NCBI GenBank assembly: GCA_026169045.1
Contig: JAPFDH010000121.1
Coordinates: forward strand, 1 to 39,416
Source: Lachnospiraceae bacterium
GTDB taxonomy: Bacteria > Bacillota > Clostridia > Lachnospirales > Lachnospiraceae
Length of the DNA stretch: 39,416 nt
Reading direction: 5' to 3'
Made by a program: the position numbers and the translations under genes. A model generated the notes under the pieces. That model made no database searches and was not told the DNA's origin. It worked only from the letters and a program-made list of their open reading frames with translations. Below, piece after piece: positions 8,455-16,118 of this stretch; position 1 is the stretch's first letter; every line of letters starts with the position of its first letter.

Positions 8455-8963
8455 ATTCGGAGGACAATGCGGGTAATCTGGCCGAAAATACACTTGATAC
8501 AAAAGATACGGAAGTAAGCTTTGGTGTTGACGCGACAAAACCCAACATTGTGGTCGCAAATCTTGAGAATGGTGTAACGTATGCGTTGGATCGTATGACC
8601 ATTAAGATGGCTATCAGCGATAATCTTCTCCTTAGTTCCGTTATGGTCTATTTGGATGATTACAATACTCCTTATAAAACCTGGACAGCAGAAGAGATCG
8701 AAGCCATTATCGCTGAGAATGGCGAATTCACGTTTGATGTTTCAGGAGATTCTACACGCGCTCACAAGGTTAAGATTGTAGGCGTTGATGCGGCAGGAAA
8801 TGAACAGACGGAAGAAATTACTGATTTCTTCGTAACCACGAATATTTGGGTTCGCTACTACAATAATAAGGTTCTGTTCTTTGGATCAATTGGCGGTGTT
8901 ATTATTTTTGCAGGTTTCATCATTTCTCTGATTGTTTGGAAAAACAAGAAGAAAACAAAATAA
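8451..8963 (+). pseudogene. C-terminal stump of a large Ig-like-domain surface protein
   Basis: The frame is open from the repeat at 8451 with no start or ribosome binding site. It begins with DNAGNLAENTLD, the closing motif of a bacterial Ig-like domain, followed by one complete domain of about 90 residues (FGVDATKPNIVVANLENGV, ending IVGVDAAGNEQTEEI). The C-terminus is a single membrane helix (VLFFGSIGGVIIFAGFIISL) and a short basic tail (WKNKKKTK). No LPxTG-like motif precedes the helix. Proteins of this kind are usually adhesins of a thousand or more residues; only the last 170 codons remain. The rest was removed by whatever placed the IS3 remnant and repeat upstream. A terminator follows. 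Confidence 0.75.
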
Positions 8964-8976
8964 CTGGATGAAAAAT

Positions 8977-9005
8977 AGGCGAAAGAAAATCTTCCGCCTA
9001 CTTTT
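8977..9005 (+). terminator. Terminator of the surface-protein gene
   Basis: AGGCGAAAGA pairs with TCTTCCGCCT with one mismatch, then ACTTTT follows. It sits 13 bases after the stop codon. Confidence 0.7.
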
Positions 9006-9028
9006 ACATTGGGGTCAGACCCCAATGT
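9006..9028. repeat. GGGGTCAGACCCC repeat, copy 3, perfect palindrome
   Basis: The core ATTGGGGTCAGACCCCAAT is flanked by AC and GT, so 11 bases pair perfectly around one central A. Copies 1 and 2 share only the left half and centre. The following 9029-9215 contains no recognisable gene and may be further mobile-element debris. Confidence 0.75.
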
Positions 9029-9215
9029 GGCAACCCGGATCATCAAGTATTCTTTCCGTTCGCCCTCTTCCCTGTGGATAAGGAGTCTAAAATTGCGATA
9101 TAACCGAATTTACCAGCCGTTTTATGGCATTTCAAAAAAATGCAAAAATAGACACGAAAAAAGTGAGTTTGTCAACAGGTCCAATTTGAAACGGTCTCTG
9201 ACTTTACACCCTTTT

Positions 9216-9890
9216 TTAGTTCTTTCTTGTGTGCTTTTCCAACCAATAGATTAAAATACCGACGTATGGTGGTTTATGATCACTCAAACTCCGTATTTGT
9301 TCCAATTTTCTTTTACAATAGAGAGATATATCCCCTTTGCCACAGTTTTTCTTCACTTCATTAATCAACATTTGTAATGCTTGTTTTCTATTCTCCGGCA
9401 ATGAAATATATTCACTATTTAAGTTGAGTGTTTTGTTGAGATCTTCATTAACGTCAGGATCGGATGACTGTATTCTGCCAGAAGACGTATATGTAATTCC
9501 ATGCAATGTATTCTTATCGCATGGATTGACTTTTATTGGTCTATTACCCCTGTGAGCATCACATGTTAACCCGTCTTTATTGCCACAACCCCTATTACCA
9601 GAACATACTGCAAACATATTTTTATAATCCAATCCCTGACCAATATCTTCCTGGCTATCTGGATTTCTAGGAAACCAATGTTCAATTGAGACAGAAGGTA
9701 TACCTACCGGCATCTTTTTTCCTTCCGGAATACGTCTCATACAATAAGCACAAATATGACCTTGTTCTTCCAGTAATTTTTCCAAAAGCGCTTCTTTTAC
9801 ATCTTTATCCATTTGTTCATACGATGCATTATTTTGCTGACGATAGCGAAGTAGTTTAACTGGTTCTTTGCCTTTCCGTATTTCAATCAT
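9216..9890 (-). CDS. ptuB: Septu HNH nuclease PtuB
   Basis: PtuB is the HNH nuclease subunit of the Septu anti-phage system, working in complex with the ATPase PtuA. The start ATG at 9890 follows GAGGTG and lies 10 bases after the ptuA stop, so the genes are translated together. The 224-residue product has the layout of the TIGR02646/HNH group: a helical N-terminus, CAYC (47-50), SIEHWFP with the catalytic Glu-His (70-71), then Asn 91 in KNMFAVC and further cysteines (CSGNRGC, TCDAH) that probably hold zinc. All key HNH residues are present. A longer frame starting at 9938 would overlap ptuA and has no ribosome binding site. Confidence 0.9.
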   Translation of the reverse strand: MIEIRKGKEPVKLLRYRQQNNASYEQMDKDVKEALLEKLLEEQGHICAYCMRRIPEGKKMPVGIPSVSIEHWFPRNPDSQEDIGQGLDYKNMFAVCSGNRGCGNKDGLTCDAHRGNRPIKVNPCDKNTLHGITYTSSGRIQSSDPDVNEDLNKTLNLNSEYISLPENRKQALQMLINEVKKNCGKGDISLYCKRKLEQIRSLSDHKPPYVGILIYWLEKHTRKN

Positions 9891-9900
9891 GCTTTTCACC

Positions 9901-11184
9901 TCACAATTGCTCCAGTTCAAGACGCACACGGCATGCATTTACTTCTGCGTCATTATTTCCGATTTCCGATTCAAGCTGTTCAAGAACAGACTCTGCCTGA
10001 TTCCATTCACTCTTATCCAGTAATTCATAGAATTGATCAAACAAAGCTTTTATATCATCCGGTCTTGCTGAAACTTCCATTACCTCTCTAAGTATGGTGT
10101 TAGCATCTTTACCATATGTCTCGTCAGCAGCAGAAAAAGCTATATTGTTTTTTAGTATTACAATAGAATCGCTTTTTACAGAATTAATTACTTCTGGTGC
10201 ATGTGTACTTACAATAAACTGTACGTTTGGAAATATGTTCATCAAATCTTTTAAAATCCGTTTTTGCCAGGTTGGATGCAAATGTAAATCAATTTCATCA
10301 ATTAAAACAATGCCCTCTGTTTCTGTCAAAACATGATCGAAAAGCTGTGGATTTAAAATGGCCATACGATGAGCAATATCAGCTATTAAACTAAGTGTAC
10401 ATTTGTATCCATCGCTAAGTTGTGAGATGGGAATTCGGAAATGTTCATTATTCTTATCAAAATAAACAATGTCAATATCCCCAGTATCCAGATTGAATTG
10501 TACCTTCACATCAGAAAATCCTGTAATGGATGAAAAGACTTGCTCCATAGCCATTCTTACTGCCATAAACTCCGGTATTTCATGACCTCTCTGAAGTTGT
10601 TGCAGTGTCATTTTTTGAAACCAGCGTACCATCAATTTATCGTTTGCAGCGCCATCAAGGCTATCAATATAGCCATTACTTCTATTATTTTTTTCAAATG
10701 TATCATTAATTCTTTCAGGATGTTGATCCCAAAGACGTCCTGTTCCGTAATATGAAATAATCGGTAGTTTTAAAGTTTTGTCACCACTTCGCATTCTCTC
10801 CTGATACTGTTTCGCAATAGTAGTTAATTCCTTTGCAGGAGCTAAGCTGTTTTTACCTCTTTCAGATTTCAGATTTCGACTCCAGGTTATTTCTTCTCCT
10901 TCAATCGATCCGGTTGCAGTTATTTCAATCGGAAACTGTGGCTGTACATCAACATTACTACCTAAATCAAAACATTTATAATGTGCATCATTTTTCTTGA
11001 TTCCGTAGTTTGTTAATCCGTCTATTGCCCAAGTAAATGTTCCGACAGCAATTGCTGCTGCCTCCAGAATCGTTGATTTACCAGCTCCGTTATTTCCTAC
11101 AATGACGGTAAGTCTATTGTTAAAATGAATTTCTAAGTCAGAAAAACATCTAAAATTATGGAGTATCATTGATTTTAAAAACAT
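9901..11184 (-). CDS. ptuA: Septu ATPase PtuA
   Basis: PtuA is an ABC/SMC-like ATPase that assembles with PtuB and controls its nuclease activity. The start ATG at 11184 is set by AGGAGG 6 bases upstream; the open frame extends 23 codons further without a site. In the 427-residue product, residues 30-38 are the Walker A loop GNNGAGKST, followed by a middle region specific to this group, the signature-like ISQLSDGYKCTLSLIADI, Walker B with catalytic acid (GIVLIDEIDLHLHP), and a His switch (FIVSTHAPEVI). No transmembrane or nuclease domain is fused. Together with ptuB this is a complete two-gene Septu type I system. No reverse transcriptase is present, so it is not the PtuAB part of a retron. 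Confidence 0.92.
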   Translation of the reverse strand: MFLKSMILHNFRCFSDLEIHFNNRLTVIVGNNGAGKSTILEAAAIAVGTFTWAIDGLTNYGIKKNDAHYKCFDLGSNVDVQPQFPIEITATGSIEGEEITWSRNLKSERGKNSLAPAKELTTIAKQYQERMRSGDKTLKLPIISYYGTGRLWDQHPERINDTFEKNNRSNGYIDSLDGAANDKLMVRWFQKMTLQQLQRGHEIPEFMAVRMAMEQVFSSITGFSDVKVQFNLDTGDIDIVYFDKNNEHFRIPISQLSDGYKCTLSLIADIAHRMAILNPQLFDHVLTETEGIVLIDEIDLHLHPTWQKRILKDLMNIFPNVQFIVSTHAPEVINSVKSDSIVILKNNIAFSAADETYGKDANTILREVMEVSARPDDIKALFDQFYELLDKSEWNQAESVLEQLESEIGNNDAEVNACRVRLELEQL

Positions 11185-11456
11185 GTTATGCCTCCTATCA
11201 TTCACTATTTCATGTACAGCATATGTGATATCATTATGGGAAAGCTTTGCCAATATATTTGTGCTTATATCAACATTTTTAGCAAAAAATTTTTTTTCAT
11301 TCCTTTATTTATCAGTAAGTTAAACTATTTATCATAATATACACTTCCAGAATTCTTCATTTTGTTATTTGAATTGTAATATGCCTGCTTGGTCTTCTTT
11401 AATCATAGCATACAAATCTGTAATGTAAATAAAAAATCGCAAAAATGCGAAAAACC
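11185..11456. other. Intergenic region upstream of ptuA
   Basis: This 270-bp AT-rich gap separates divergent ptuA and the riboswitch-controlled antiporter. It must hold the ptuA promoter, but I find no single convincing match. A small hairpin (TCGCAAAAATGCGA, about 11437-11450) lies just before the rightward promoter. Confidence 0.4.
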
Positions 11457-11485
11457 TTGACAATTTCGGTTCTGTTTGCTAATCT
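11457..11485 (+). promoter_or_regulatory. Promoter of the fluoride-responsive antiporter gene
   Basis: TTGACA (11457-11462) is the exact -35 consensus; after 17 bp comes TAATCT (11480-11485). Transcription would start at about 11492, directly before the riboswitch aptamer. Confidence 0.85.
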
Positions 11486-11495
11486 TTTTAGGAAC

Positions 11496-11557
11496 GGGAA
11501 TGAAGTTCTCCCTTAGTTTTAAAAACTAGAACCGCTTTTTAAGCTGATGACTTCTGC
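11496..11557 (+). promoter_or_regulatory. Fluoride riboswitch (crcB motif)
   Basis: The conserved parts of the fluoride aptamer appear in order: a short stem GGGA/TCCC enclosing ATGAAGTTC (11496-11512), a variable hairpin, then GAACCGC, a small hairpin, and the hallmark CTGATGACTTCTGC (11544-11557). The 3' part overlaps the 5' arm of a terminator, so fluoride binding would prevent the terminator and switch the gene on. The downstream gene, a cation/proton antiporter, is a known partner of this riboswitch class. Confidence 0.88.
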
Positions 11558-11587
11558 TTTATGACGCAGAAAGTATCAGCTTTTTTT
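11542..11587 (+). terminator. Expression-platform terminator of the fluoride riboswitch
   Basis: AGCTGATGACTTCTGC pairs with GCAGAAAGTATCAGCT with minor interruptions and is followed by TTTTTTT (11581-11587). Its 5' arm is part of the aptamer core, so the two structures exclude each other. Confidence 0.85.
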
Positions 11588-11621
11588 GCGTCCGAATATT
11601 TGGAAAAAAGGAGAAAGAACG

Positions 11622-12800
11622 ATGCTAAACAGTATTGCAATGATGTTACTTTTGGGTATGTTTATGGGATGGATCTGTAAAAAAATCCATCTTCCCAGTC
11701 TTTTGGGTATGATTCTGACCGGTATTTTACTGGGACCATATGTGGGGAATCTTATTGACGGATCGATTCTGCAAATTTCAGCGGATCTGAGAAAAATAGC
11801 CCTGATTATTATTCTGACACGGGCAGGTTTATCCCTGGATTTAAATGACTTGAAAAAAGTGGGACGTCCCGCTGTCCTTATGTGTTTCGTCCCGGCATGT
11901 TTTGAAATGGCAGGAATGGTGCTTTTGGCACCAAAATTATTGGGGATTTCCGTAATCGATGCTGCGATCATGGGAGCAGTCGTGGCAGCGGTCTCTCCAG
12001 CAGTGATTGTTCCGAAAATGTTAAAACTTATGGAAGAAGGGTATGGAGTAAAGCACAGCATTCCCCAGCTGATTTTGGCCGGTGCTTCCGTGGATGATGT
12101 TTTTGTTATTGTCATGTTCACGGCATTTACCGGACTGGCCCAGGGAGATGGGGTTTCTGTGAGCAGTTTTGTTGGAATCCCAATCTCCATTTTTTTAGGG
12201 ATCCTGGCAGGAATCGGCGTGGGAATTCTTCTAGCAGTCTTCTTTAAAGCTGTACATATCCGGGATACGTCCAAAGTGATTATCCTGTTATGTGTTGCTT
12301 TTCTTCTGGTGACATTGGAAGACCAGATTTCTTCTGTTATCCCCTTTGCATCTCTGATCGCTGTCATGACCGTAGGAATCGCCCTGCAAAAGAAACGGGA
12401 AGTGGTGGCAAGGCGGTTATCGGTGAAGTTTAACAAATTGTGGGTAGCAGCAGAAATCCTCTTATTTGTATTGGTAGGTGCTACAGTGGATCTTTCCTAT
12501 GCGGTATCTGCAGGCTTTTTTGCCATCTTGTTGATTTTTGGTGCACTCTTATTTCGAATGGTTGGTGTATGGGTTTGCCTGTTAAAGACAACACTTACAT
12601 CAAAGGAACGTCTCTTTTGCATGATTGCCTATACGCCAAAAGCTACGGTGCAGGCTGCCATCGGTGGTGTGCCGTTAGCTATGGGACTATCCTGTGGAAA
12701 TCTGGTTCTGACCGTAGCTGTGACAGCGATTTTACTCACCGCGCCACTGGGAGCATTTTGTATTGACTGGACTTATAAAAAATTGTTGGATCAGGCATAA
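11622..12800 (+). CDS. CPA2-type cation/proton antiporter under fluoride control
   Basis: This 392-residue membrane protein has about 12 hydrophobic segments across its whole length and the layout of the Na+/H+ exchanger (CPA2) family: an inverted repeat of membrane segments, an early GMILTGILLGPYVG turn, AAVSPAVIVPKML in the core, and the acidic pair in GASVDDVFVIVMF, where the ion-binding Asp residues of this family lie. No regulatory RCK domain is attached. ATG 11622 is chosen because AAAGGAG precedes it by 8 bases. The fluoride riboswitch and terminator directly upstream imply a role in surviving fluoride, either by moving ions that accompany fluoride or by restoring pH. Whether it carries fluoride itself cannot be told from the sequence. 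Confidence 0.88.
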   Translation: MLNSIAMMLLLGMFMGWICKKIHLPSLLGMILTGILLGPYVGNLIDGSILQISADLRKIALIIILTRAGLSLDLNDLKKVGRPAVLMCFVPACFEMAGMVLLAPKLLGISVIDAAIMGAVVAAVSPAVIVPKMLKLMEEGYGVKHSIPQLILAGASVDDVFVIVMFTAFTGLAQGDGVSVSSFVGIPISIFLGILAGIGVGILLAVFFKAVHIRDTSKVIILLCVAFLLVTLEDQISSVIPFASLIAVMTVGIALQKKREVVARRLSVKFNKLWVAAEILLFVLVGATVDLSYAVSAGFFAILLIFGALLFRMVGVWVCLLKTTLTSKERLFCMIAYTPKATVQAAIGGVPLAMGLSCGNLVLTVAVTAILLTAPLGAFCIDWTYKKLLDQA

Positions 12801-12857
12801 AAGAACAGAAACGGAAAATGTCCAGTGATGAGATTATAAATAAGGAAAGGATTGGAT

Positions 12858-12930
12858 AACTATTCAGAGCCATATCTGAGCAAAAGATCAGCCTTATGGA
12901 GGCGCTTTTACGAATGGGCTCTGAATAGTT
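12858..12930 (+). promoter_or_regulatory. Long inverted repeat in the leader of the ferredoxin-like gene
   Basis: AACTATTCAGAGCC (12858-12871) pairs perfectly with GGCTCTGAATAGTT (12917-12930), 14 bp, enclosing 45 bases. The 3' arm ends directly at the GAAGGA ribosome binding site of the next gene. It could be a structured leader that affects translation or an operator. It matches no riboswitch I know, and no T-run follows. Confidence 0.6.
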
Positions 12931-12946
12931 GAAGGATTTTAAGAAA

Positions 12947-13417
12947 ATGGATGATGCGATAAAAGAAATTTTGGAATATTATGGAAACCAAAGGGAAAAA
13001 AGCAGCCAGGAGACCATCGTCGCTATGTTGCGGGAGTTGCAGGAAGTGGCTGGCTATCTGACTCCGGAATTGAAAAAACAGGCAGCGAAAACGGCAGAAG
13101 TGAAGGAAAGTTTTATCGATATTCTTGTGAAACGTTATCCCAGCCTGAAGGAGGCAGCGTATCACCATGTGATAACTGCCTGCTGCGGGCCAAGATGTGG
13201 GGCAAAGGGAGGACTGGAACTGTTAGAGATACTGAAAGAAGAACTGGAAATCGGAAAGGACGGTATCTCCCGGGACGGGACGGTTTACTTAAAAACCCAA
13301 AACTGTCTGAAGCAATGCAAAACCGCACCGAATCTTTTGGTGGATGGCATTTTATATCCAAGAATCGACCGAAAAATGATTCAAACATTGGCAGCCGAAT
13401 GGAAGAAAAAAGGATGA
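12947..13417 (+). CDS. NuoE-like thioredoxin-fold [2Fe-2S] protein
   Basis: Residues 1-75 form a helical bundle with the typical NuoE start (IKEILEYYGN, VAMLRELQEVAGYLTPEL). The second half is a thioredoxin-like ferredoxin domain with four cysteines in two groups, CCGPRCGAKGG and NCLKQCKTAPN, which would bind a [2Fe-2S] cluster. The protein is 156 residues, as expected for a stand-alone subunit of the NuoE family; these proteins shuttle electrons in hydrogenases, formate dehydrogenases and complex I-like enzymes. No partner subunit is nearby. ATG 12947 is favoured, with GAAGGA at 12931-12936; a TTG at 12929 in the same frame is possible but lies within the inverted repeat. Confidence 0.8.
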   Translation: MDDAIKEILEYYGNQREKSSQETIVAMLRELQEVAGYLTPELKKQAAKTAEVKESFIDILVKRYPSLKEAAYHHVITACCGPRCGAKGGLELLEILKEELEIGKDGISRDGTVYLKTQNCLKQCKTAPNLLVDGILYPRIDRKMIQTLAAEWKKKG

Positions 13418-13453
13418 AAAAGGTATTTTTTTGTAAAGATCTGGTAAAAAATA

Positions 13454-13560
13454 TTGGATTTTTTCATGAGACATGCTATAATGGGCAACGATTATTGTAG
13501 TTGCATATAAAGTGGCTGATATCAGATAGACGAGATGAGAAAAAGGTTATTCCCATCTCG
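13454..13560 (+). promoter_or_regulatory. Promoter and structured leader of the polysaccharide export operon
   Basis: TTGGAT (13454-13459), 17 bp, TATAAT (13477-13482) is a strong sigma-A promoter; the start would be about 13489. The leader holds a perfect 10-bp palindrome CTGATATCAG (13516-13525), and a hairpin in which CGAGATG (13531-13537) pairs with CATCTCG (13554-13560), extended by three further pairs. No T-run follows, so this is not a plain terminator. The operon start codon is at 13597. Confidence 0.7.
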
Positions 13561-13596
13561 AAACGCAGTTAGAAAACAGAAGAGAAAGGAAGAAGC

Positions 13597-14337
13597 ATGG
13601 AGAAGGAGCAAATGTTACAGGTACAGTCGGATGGGGAAACCACCATTGATCTGGTAGAATTGTTTCATGCACTGCTGAAACGCTGGTGGCTGATTCTCAT
13701 GGGAGGACTGATCGGAATTTTAGTGGCAGGCGTATACACATATCAAATCGCTACGCCTATTTATCAGGCATCGTCGGCGATCTATATGAGGGGAAGCGGC
13801 AATACGGTGGCTTCGCTTCAGGATCTGCAGATCGGAGCGGAATTGACCAATGACTATGAGCAGATTTTTAAAAGTCGCCCTATTTTGGAAAAAGTGGTGG
13901 AAAATTTGGGGCTGAATATGACCTATAAACAGCTGGGGGCAAAAATTCAGCTGTCGAATCCATCAGATACCCGTATTCTTCGGATCACCGTCAATGACCC
14001 GAATCCCCAGAAGGCGGCGGATATCGTCAATGAGCTGGTGGAGGTATCCATGGACAGTGTGCGGGAGATCGATGCAAAGGAGCCGTATCTGATCGAAAAA
14101 GCAGTGGCGGATTGGGATGCCATCAGCCCATCCCATCGGAAAAATCTGATGATGGGAGCTGTTTTTGGAATCGTGGCAGTGACTGCTATTTTGGTTCTTC
14201 GTTTTGTAATCAATGACCGGGTGCGCACCATGGAAGAGTTGGAAAAGGTGATGCAGTGTCCGGTACTGGCATCTCTGCCGGAAAGTTCTGCTTATAATTT
14301 TGAGCGCAGAAGAAAACGGAAGAAAACACGCCAATAA
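13597..14337 (+). CDS. Wzz-type chain-length determinant / kinase modulator
   Basis: This membrane protein sets the length of capsular or exopolysaccharide chains and activates the partner tyrosine kinase. Residues 17-40 contain the Wzz start IDLVELFHALLKRWWLILMG, with the first membrane helix continuing to about 50. A helical extracytoplasmic domain follows (about 51-180). The second membrane helix (NLMMGAVFGIVAVTAILVLR) begins at about 187, after a Ser-Pro-rich turn (AISPSHRK). The short cytoplasmic tail is where kinase contact is expected. At 246 residues it is the usual length for Gram-positive two-component Wzz proteins such as CapA or YveK. GAAAGGA precedes the ATG. The kinase gene follows 49 bp downstream. 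Confidence 0.9.
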   Translation: MEKEQMLQVQSDGETTIDLVELFHALLKRWWLILMGGLIGILVAGVYTYQIATPIYQASSAIYMRGSGNTVASLQDLQIGAELTNDYEQIFKSRPILEKVVENLGLNMTYKQLGAKIQLSNPSDTRILRITVNDPNPQKAADIVNELVEVSMDSVREIDAKEPYLIEKAVADWDAISPSHRKNLMMGAVFGIVAVTAILVLRFVINDRVRTMEELEKVMQCPVLASLPESSAYNFERRRKRKKTRQ

Positions 14338-14386
14338 CCGTTAATAAAAGAAAGTATGCCGCATTGGCGGCGGAATGAGAGGAAAC

Positions 14387-15055
14387 ATGGAAAAAAATCA
14401 GGTAATTTTTAACGTGGAAGAGCCGGAACGGGATCTGGAAGAAGCGGTAAAAGTGCTGCGAAGCAACTTGATTTATAGCGGAGAGGATACTCATGTGGTG
14501 GTGGTGACCAGCGTCCAGCCGGCGGAGGGAAAATCCACGGTATCCTTTCTGCTGGCAAAAAGCTTTGCAGATTTGAAAAAAAAGACGTTATATATTGACG
14601 CAGACCTGCGAAAATCGGAGATGGCTGCCCGTTATGGCATCGATGTAAGGATGGATGGGCTTAGCGAGTTTTTGACCGGGCAGCGGGCAAATATCGTCTA
14701 TGATACCAACTTCCCCTATTTGAATTTTGTGCCCAGCGGGAAAAAGCCGCCCAATCCTACGGAATTATTATCCGGTTCCCGGTTCGCTGAGTTTTTGCAG
14801 GTAGTACGAAAGGCTTACGATGTGGTGATCATCGATACCCCTCCGGTGGGAACCGTGGTGGATGGCTCCATCGTCGGACGTCATGCTGACGGAGTCCTTA
14901 TGGTGGTTCGAAATGATTTTACGAAGAAGGAAGCACTGCGCCGTGCCAGAAGACAAATCCTTCAAAACGGAGGAAAGATTCTGGGATGTGTGGAAAACCG
15001 GGTGAAACGGTATAAGAGTGGATACTATGGATACGGAAAGTATTATGGAGAATAG
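14387..15055 (+). CDS. CpsD/CapB-type tyrosine-protein kinase
   Basis: BY-kinases of this group autophosphorylate a C-terminal tyrosine cluster and regulate polymer assembly. The sequence shows all marks: Walker A in VQPAEGKSTVSF, Walker A' in LYIDADLRKSEM, Walker B in VVIIDTPPVG, and a tail with five tyrosines (RYKSGYYGYGKYYGE). ATG 14387 is chosen, with AGAGGA close upstream; an in-frame ATG lies at 14375. The 222-residue length is normal for the stand-alone kinase that pairs with a Wzz-type membrane activator, which is encoded directly upstream. No CpsB-type phosphatase gene is present in the window. Confidence 0.92.
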   Translation: MEKNQVIFNVEEPERDLEEAVKVLRSNLIYSGEDTHVVVVTSVQPAEGKSTVSFLLAKSFADLKKKTLYIDADLRKSEMAARYGIDVRMDGLSEFLTGQRANIVYDTNFPYLNFVPSGKKPPNPTELLSGSRFAEFLQVVRKAYDVVIIDTPPVGTVVDGSIVGRHADGVLMVVRNDFTKKEALRRARRQILQNGGKILGCVENRVKRYKSGYYGYGKYYGE

Positions 15056-15063
15056 AGAAAACG

Positions 15064-16050
15064 GTGAGGAAAAGAAAGAAAAAGAAATGGGCAGGTCCGT
15101 TGTTTTTGATCGTTTTGATGGGTCTCCTGGTAGGCGGATCAATTTTATGGATGGCAGGACAAAATAAGGATGGGGAGAAAAAAGAGGCAGCGTCAGCCGA
15201 CGAAACCGACTATCACACGATGACTGTGGACGGTAAGACATACCGCTATAACACCAGCCGGGTAAACTTTTTATTTGTGGGTGTGGACGGCGCAGCAGAG
15301 AGTATGGAAGGACAGGCCGATGTGATTTTTCTGGTATCCTGTGACCGGGCGTCAGAAACCATGGATATCTTTTCCTTTTCCCGGGATTCCATGGTACCCA
15401 TAAAGGTTTTTGATGCTGCCGGAAATGCTCTGGGATGGGAGCGGCAGCATCTGGGGTTAGCCTATTCCTATGGCGATGATCCCCAGCAGGGATGCTTGCT
15501 GACTGCCGATGCAGTCTCAAGGTGTATGAATGGAATTCCTATCATCTACTATACGGCTGCCAATCTTTCTTCCATCACAGAATTTCAGAACCTGGTGGGA
15601 GAATTGACGGTAACGGTGCCGGGGACGGATCTTGCCGATCTGGGTGAGGAATATGAGCAGGGGAAAGAATTGACATTGGATGCTTCCAACGTGGAAGTGT
15701 TTTTACGAAGCCGCGATACCGAAACCGCTTATTCCAACAGCAGCCGGATGGAGCGGCAGCGGGTTTATGTGGAAGCTTATGTGGCGAAGCTGAAACAACA
15801 GCTGGAGGAGAATTTTCAACAGACGGTGGAAAAGATCCTTGCTCTTTCCCAAAAGATAGCCACCAATGTTTCGCTGGATGAGATCAGTCCGTTTTCGGAG
15901 ATGTTTCTGACGTATTCTTTTTCGGAAGAAAACTATCATGTGGTTCCGGGAACGAATCAAGAAGGGATGTTTCATGATGAATACATCGTCGATGAAGAGG
16001 CACTTCAGACCCTTCTTCTGGATACCTTTTATATAGAAGAAATAAAATAG
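15064..16050 (+). CDS. LytR-CpsA-Psr (LCP) family glycopolymer ligase
   Basis: LCP enzymes move finished glycopolymers from the undecaprenyl carrier to peptidoglycan, outside the membrane. The protein has a basic N-terminus and one membrane anchor (WAGPLFLIVLMGLLVGG), then the LCP domain: VNFLFVGVDG, ADVIFLVSCD, IFSFSRDSMVPI with the conserved Arg-Asp, and a later FLRSRDTETAYSNSSRMERQ with the conserved arginines that hold the pyrophosphate. The start is a GTG at 15064, 8 bases after the kinase stop; GGAG lies rather far upstream. The length, 328 residues, is typical. Its place in the operon suggests that it attaches the locus polymer to the wall. Confidence 0.88.
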   Translation: MRKRKKKKWAGPLFLIVLMGLLVGGSILWMAGQNKDGEKKEAASADETDYHTMTVDGKTYRYNTSRVNFLFVGVDGAAESMEGQADVIFLVSCDRASETMDIFSFSRDSMVPIKVFDAAGNALGWERQHLGLAYSYGDDPQQGCLLTADAVSRCMNGIPIIYYTAANLSSITEFQNLVGELTVTVPGTDLADLGEEYEQGKELTLDASNVEVFLRSRDTETAYSNSSRMERQRVYVEAYVAKLKQQLEENFQQTVEKILALSQKIATNVSLDEISPFSEMFLTYSFSEENYHVVPGTNQEGMFHDEYIVDEEALQTLLLDTFYIEEIK

Positions 16051-16118
16051 AAAGAGTTGTTTTTTTCCAAAAGTCATAAAGTAATGTTTTTCATGATGTG
16101 AAGAAAGGAGGGATAAGG

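Noticed and set aside
9901-11184. Retron or OLD-type nuclease reading of the ATPase gene
   Set aside because: There is no reverse transcriptase or ncRNA beside it, and no TOPRIM domain in the ATPase; the HNH partner makes Septu the better call.
11576-12436. 286-codon open frame on the minus strand
   Set aside because: It is the mirror of the antiporter gene, rich in Ile, Thr and Pro as expected from a reversed membrane-protein gene, and lacks a start site.
14768-15520. 250-codon open frame on the minus strand
   Set aside because: It lies across the well-supported kinase and LCP genes, and its Pro/Arg/Ser-rich translation matches no family.
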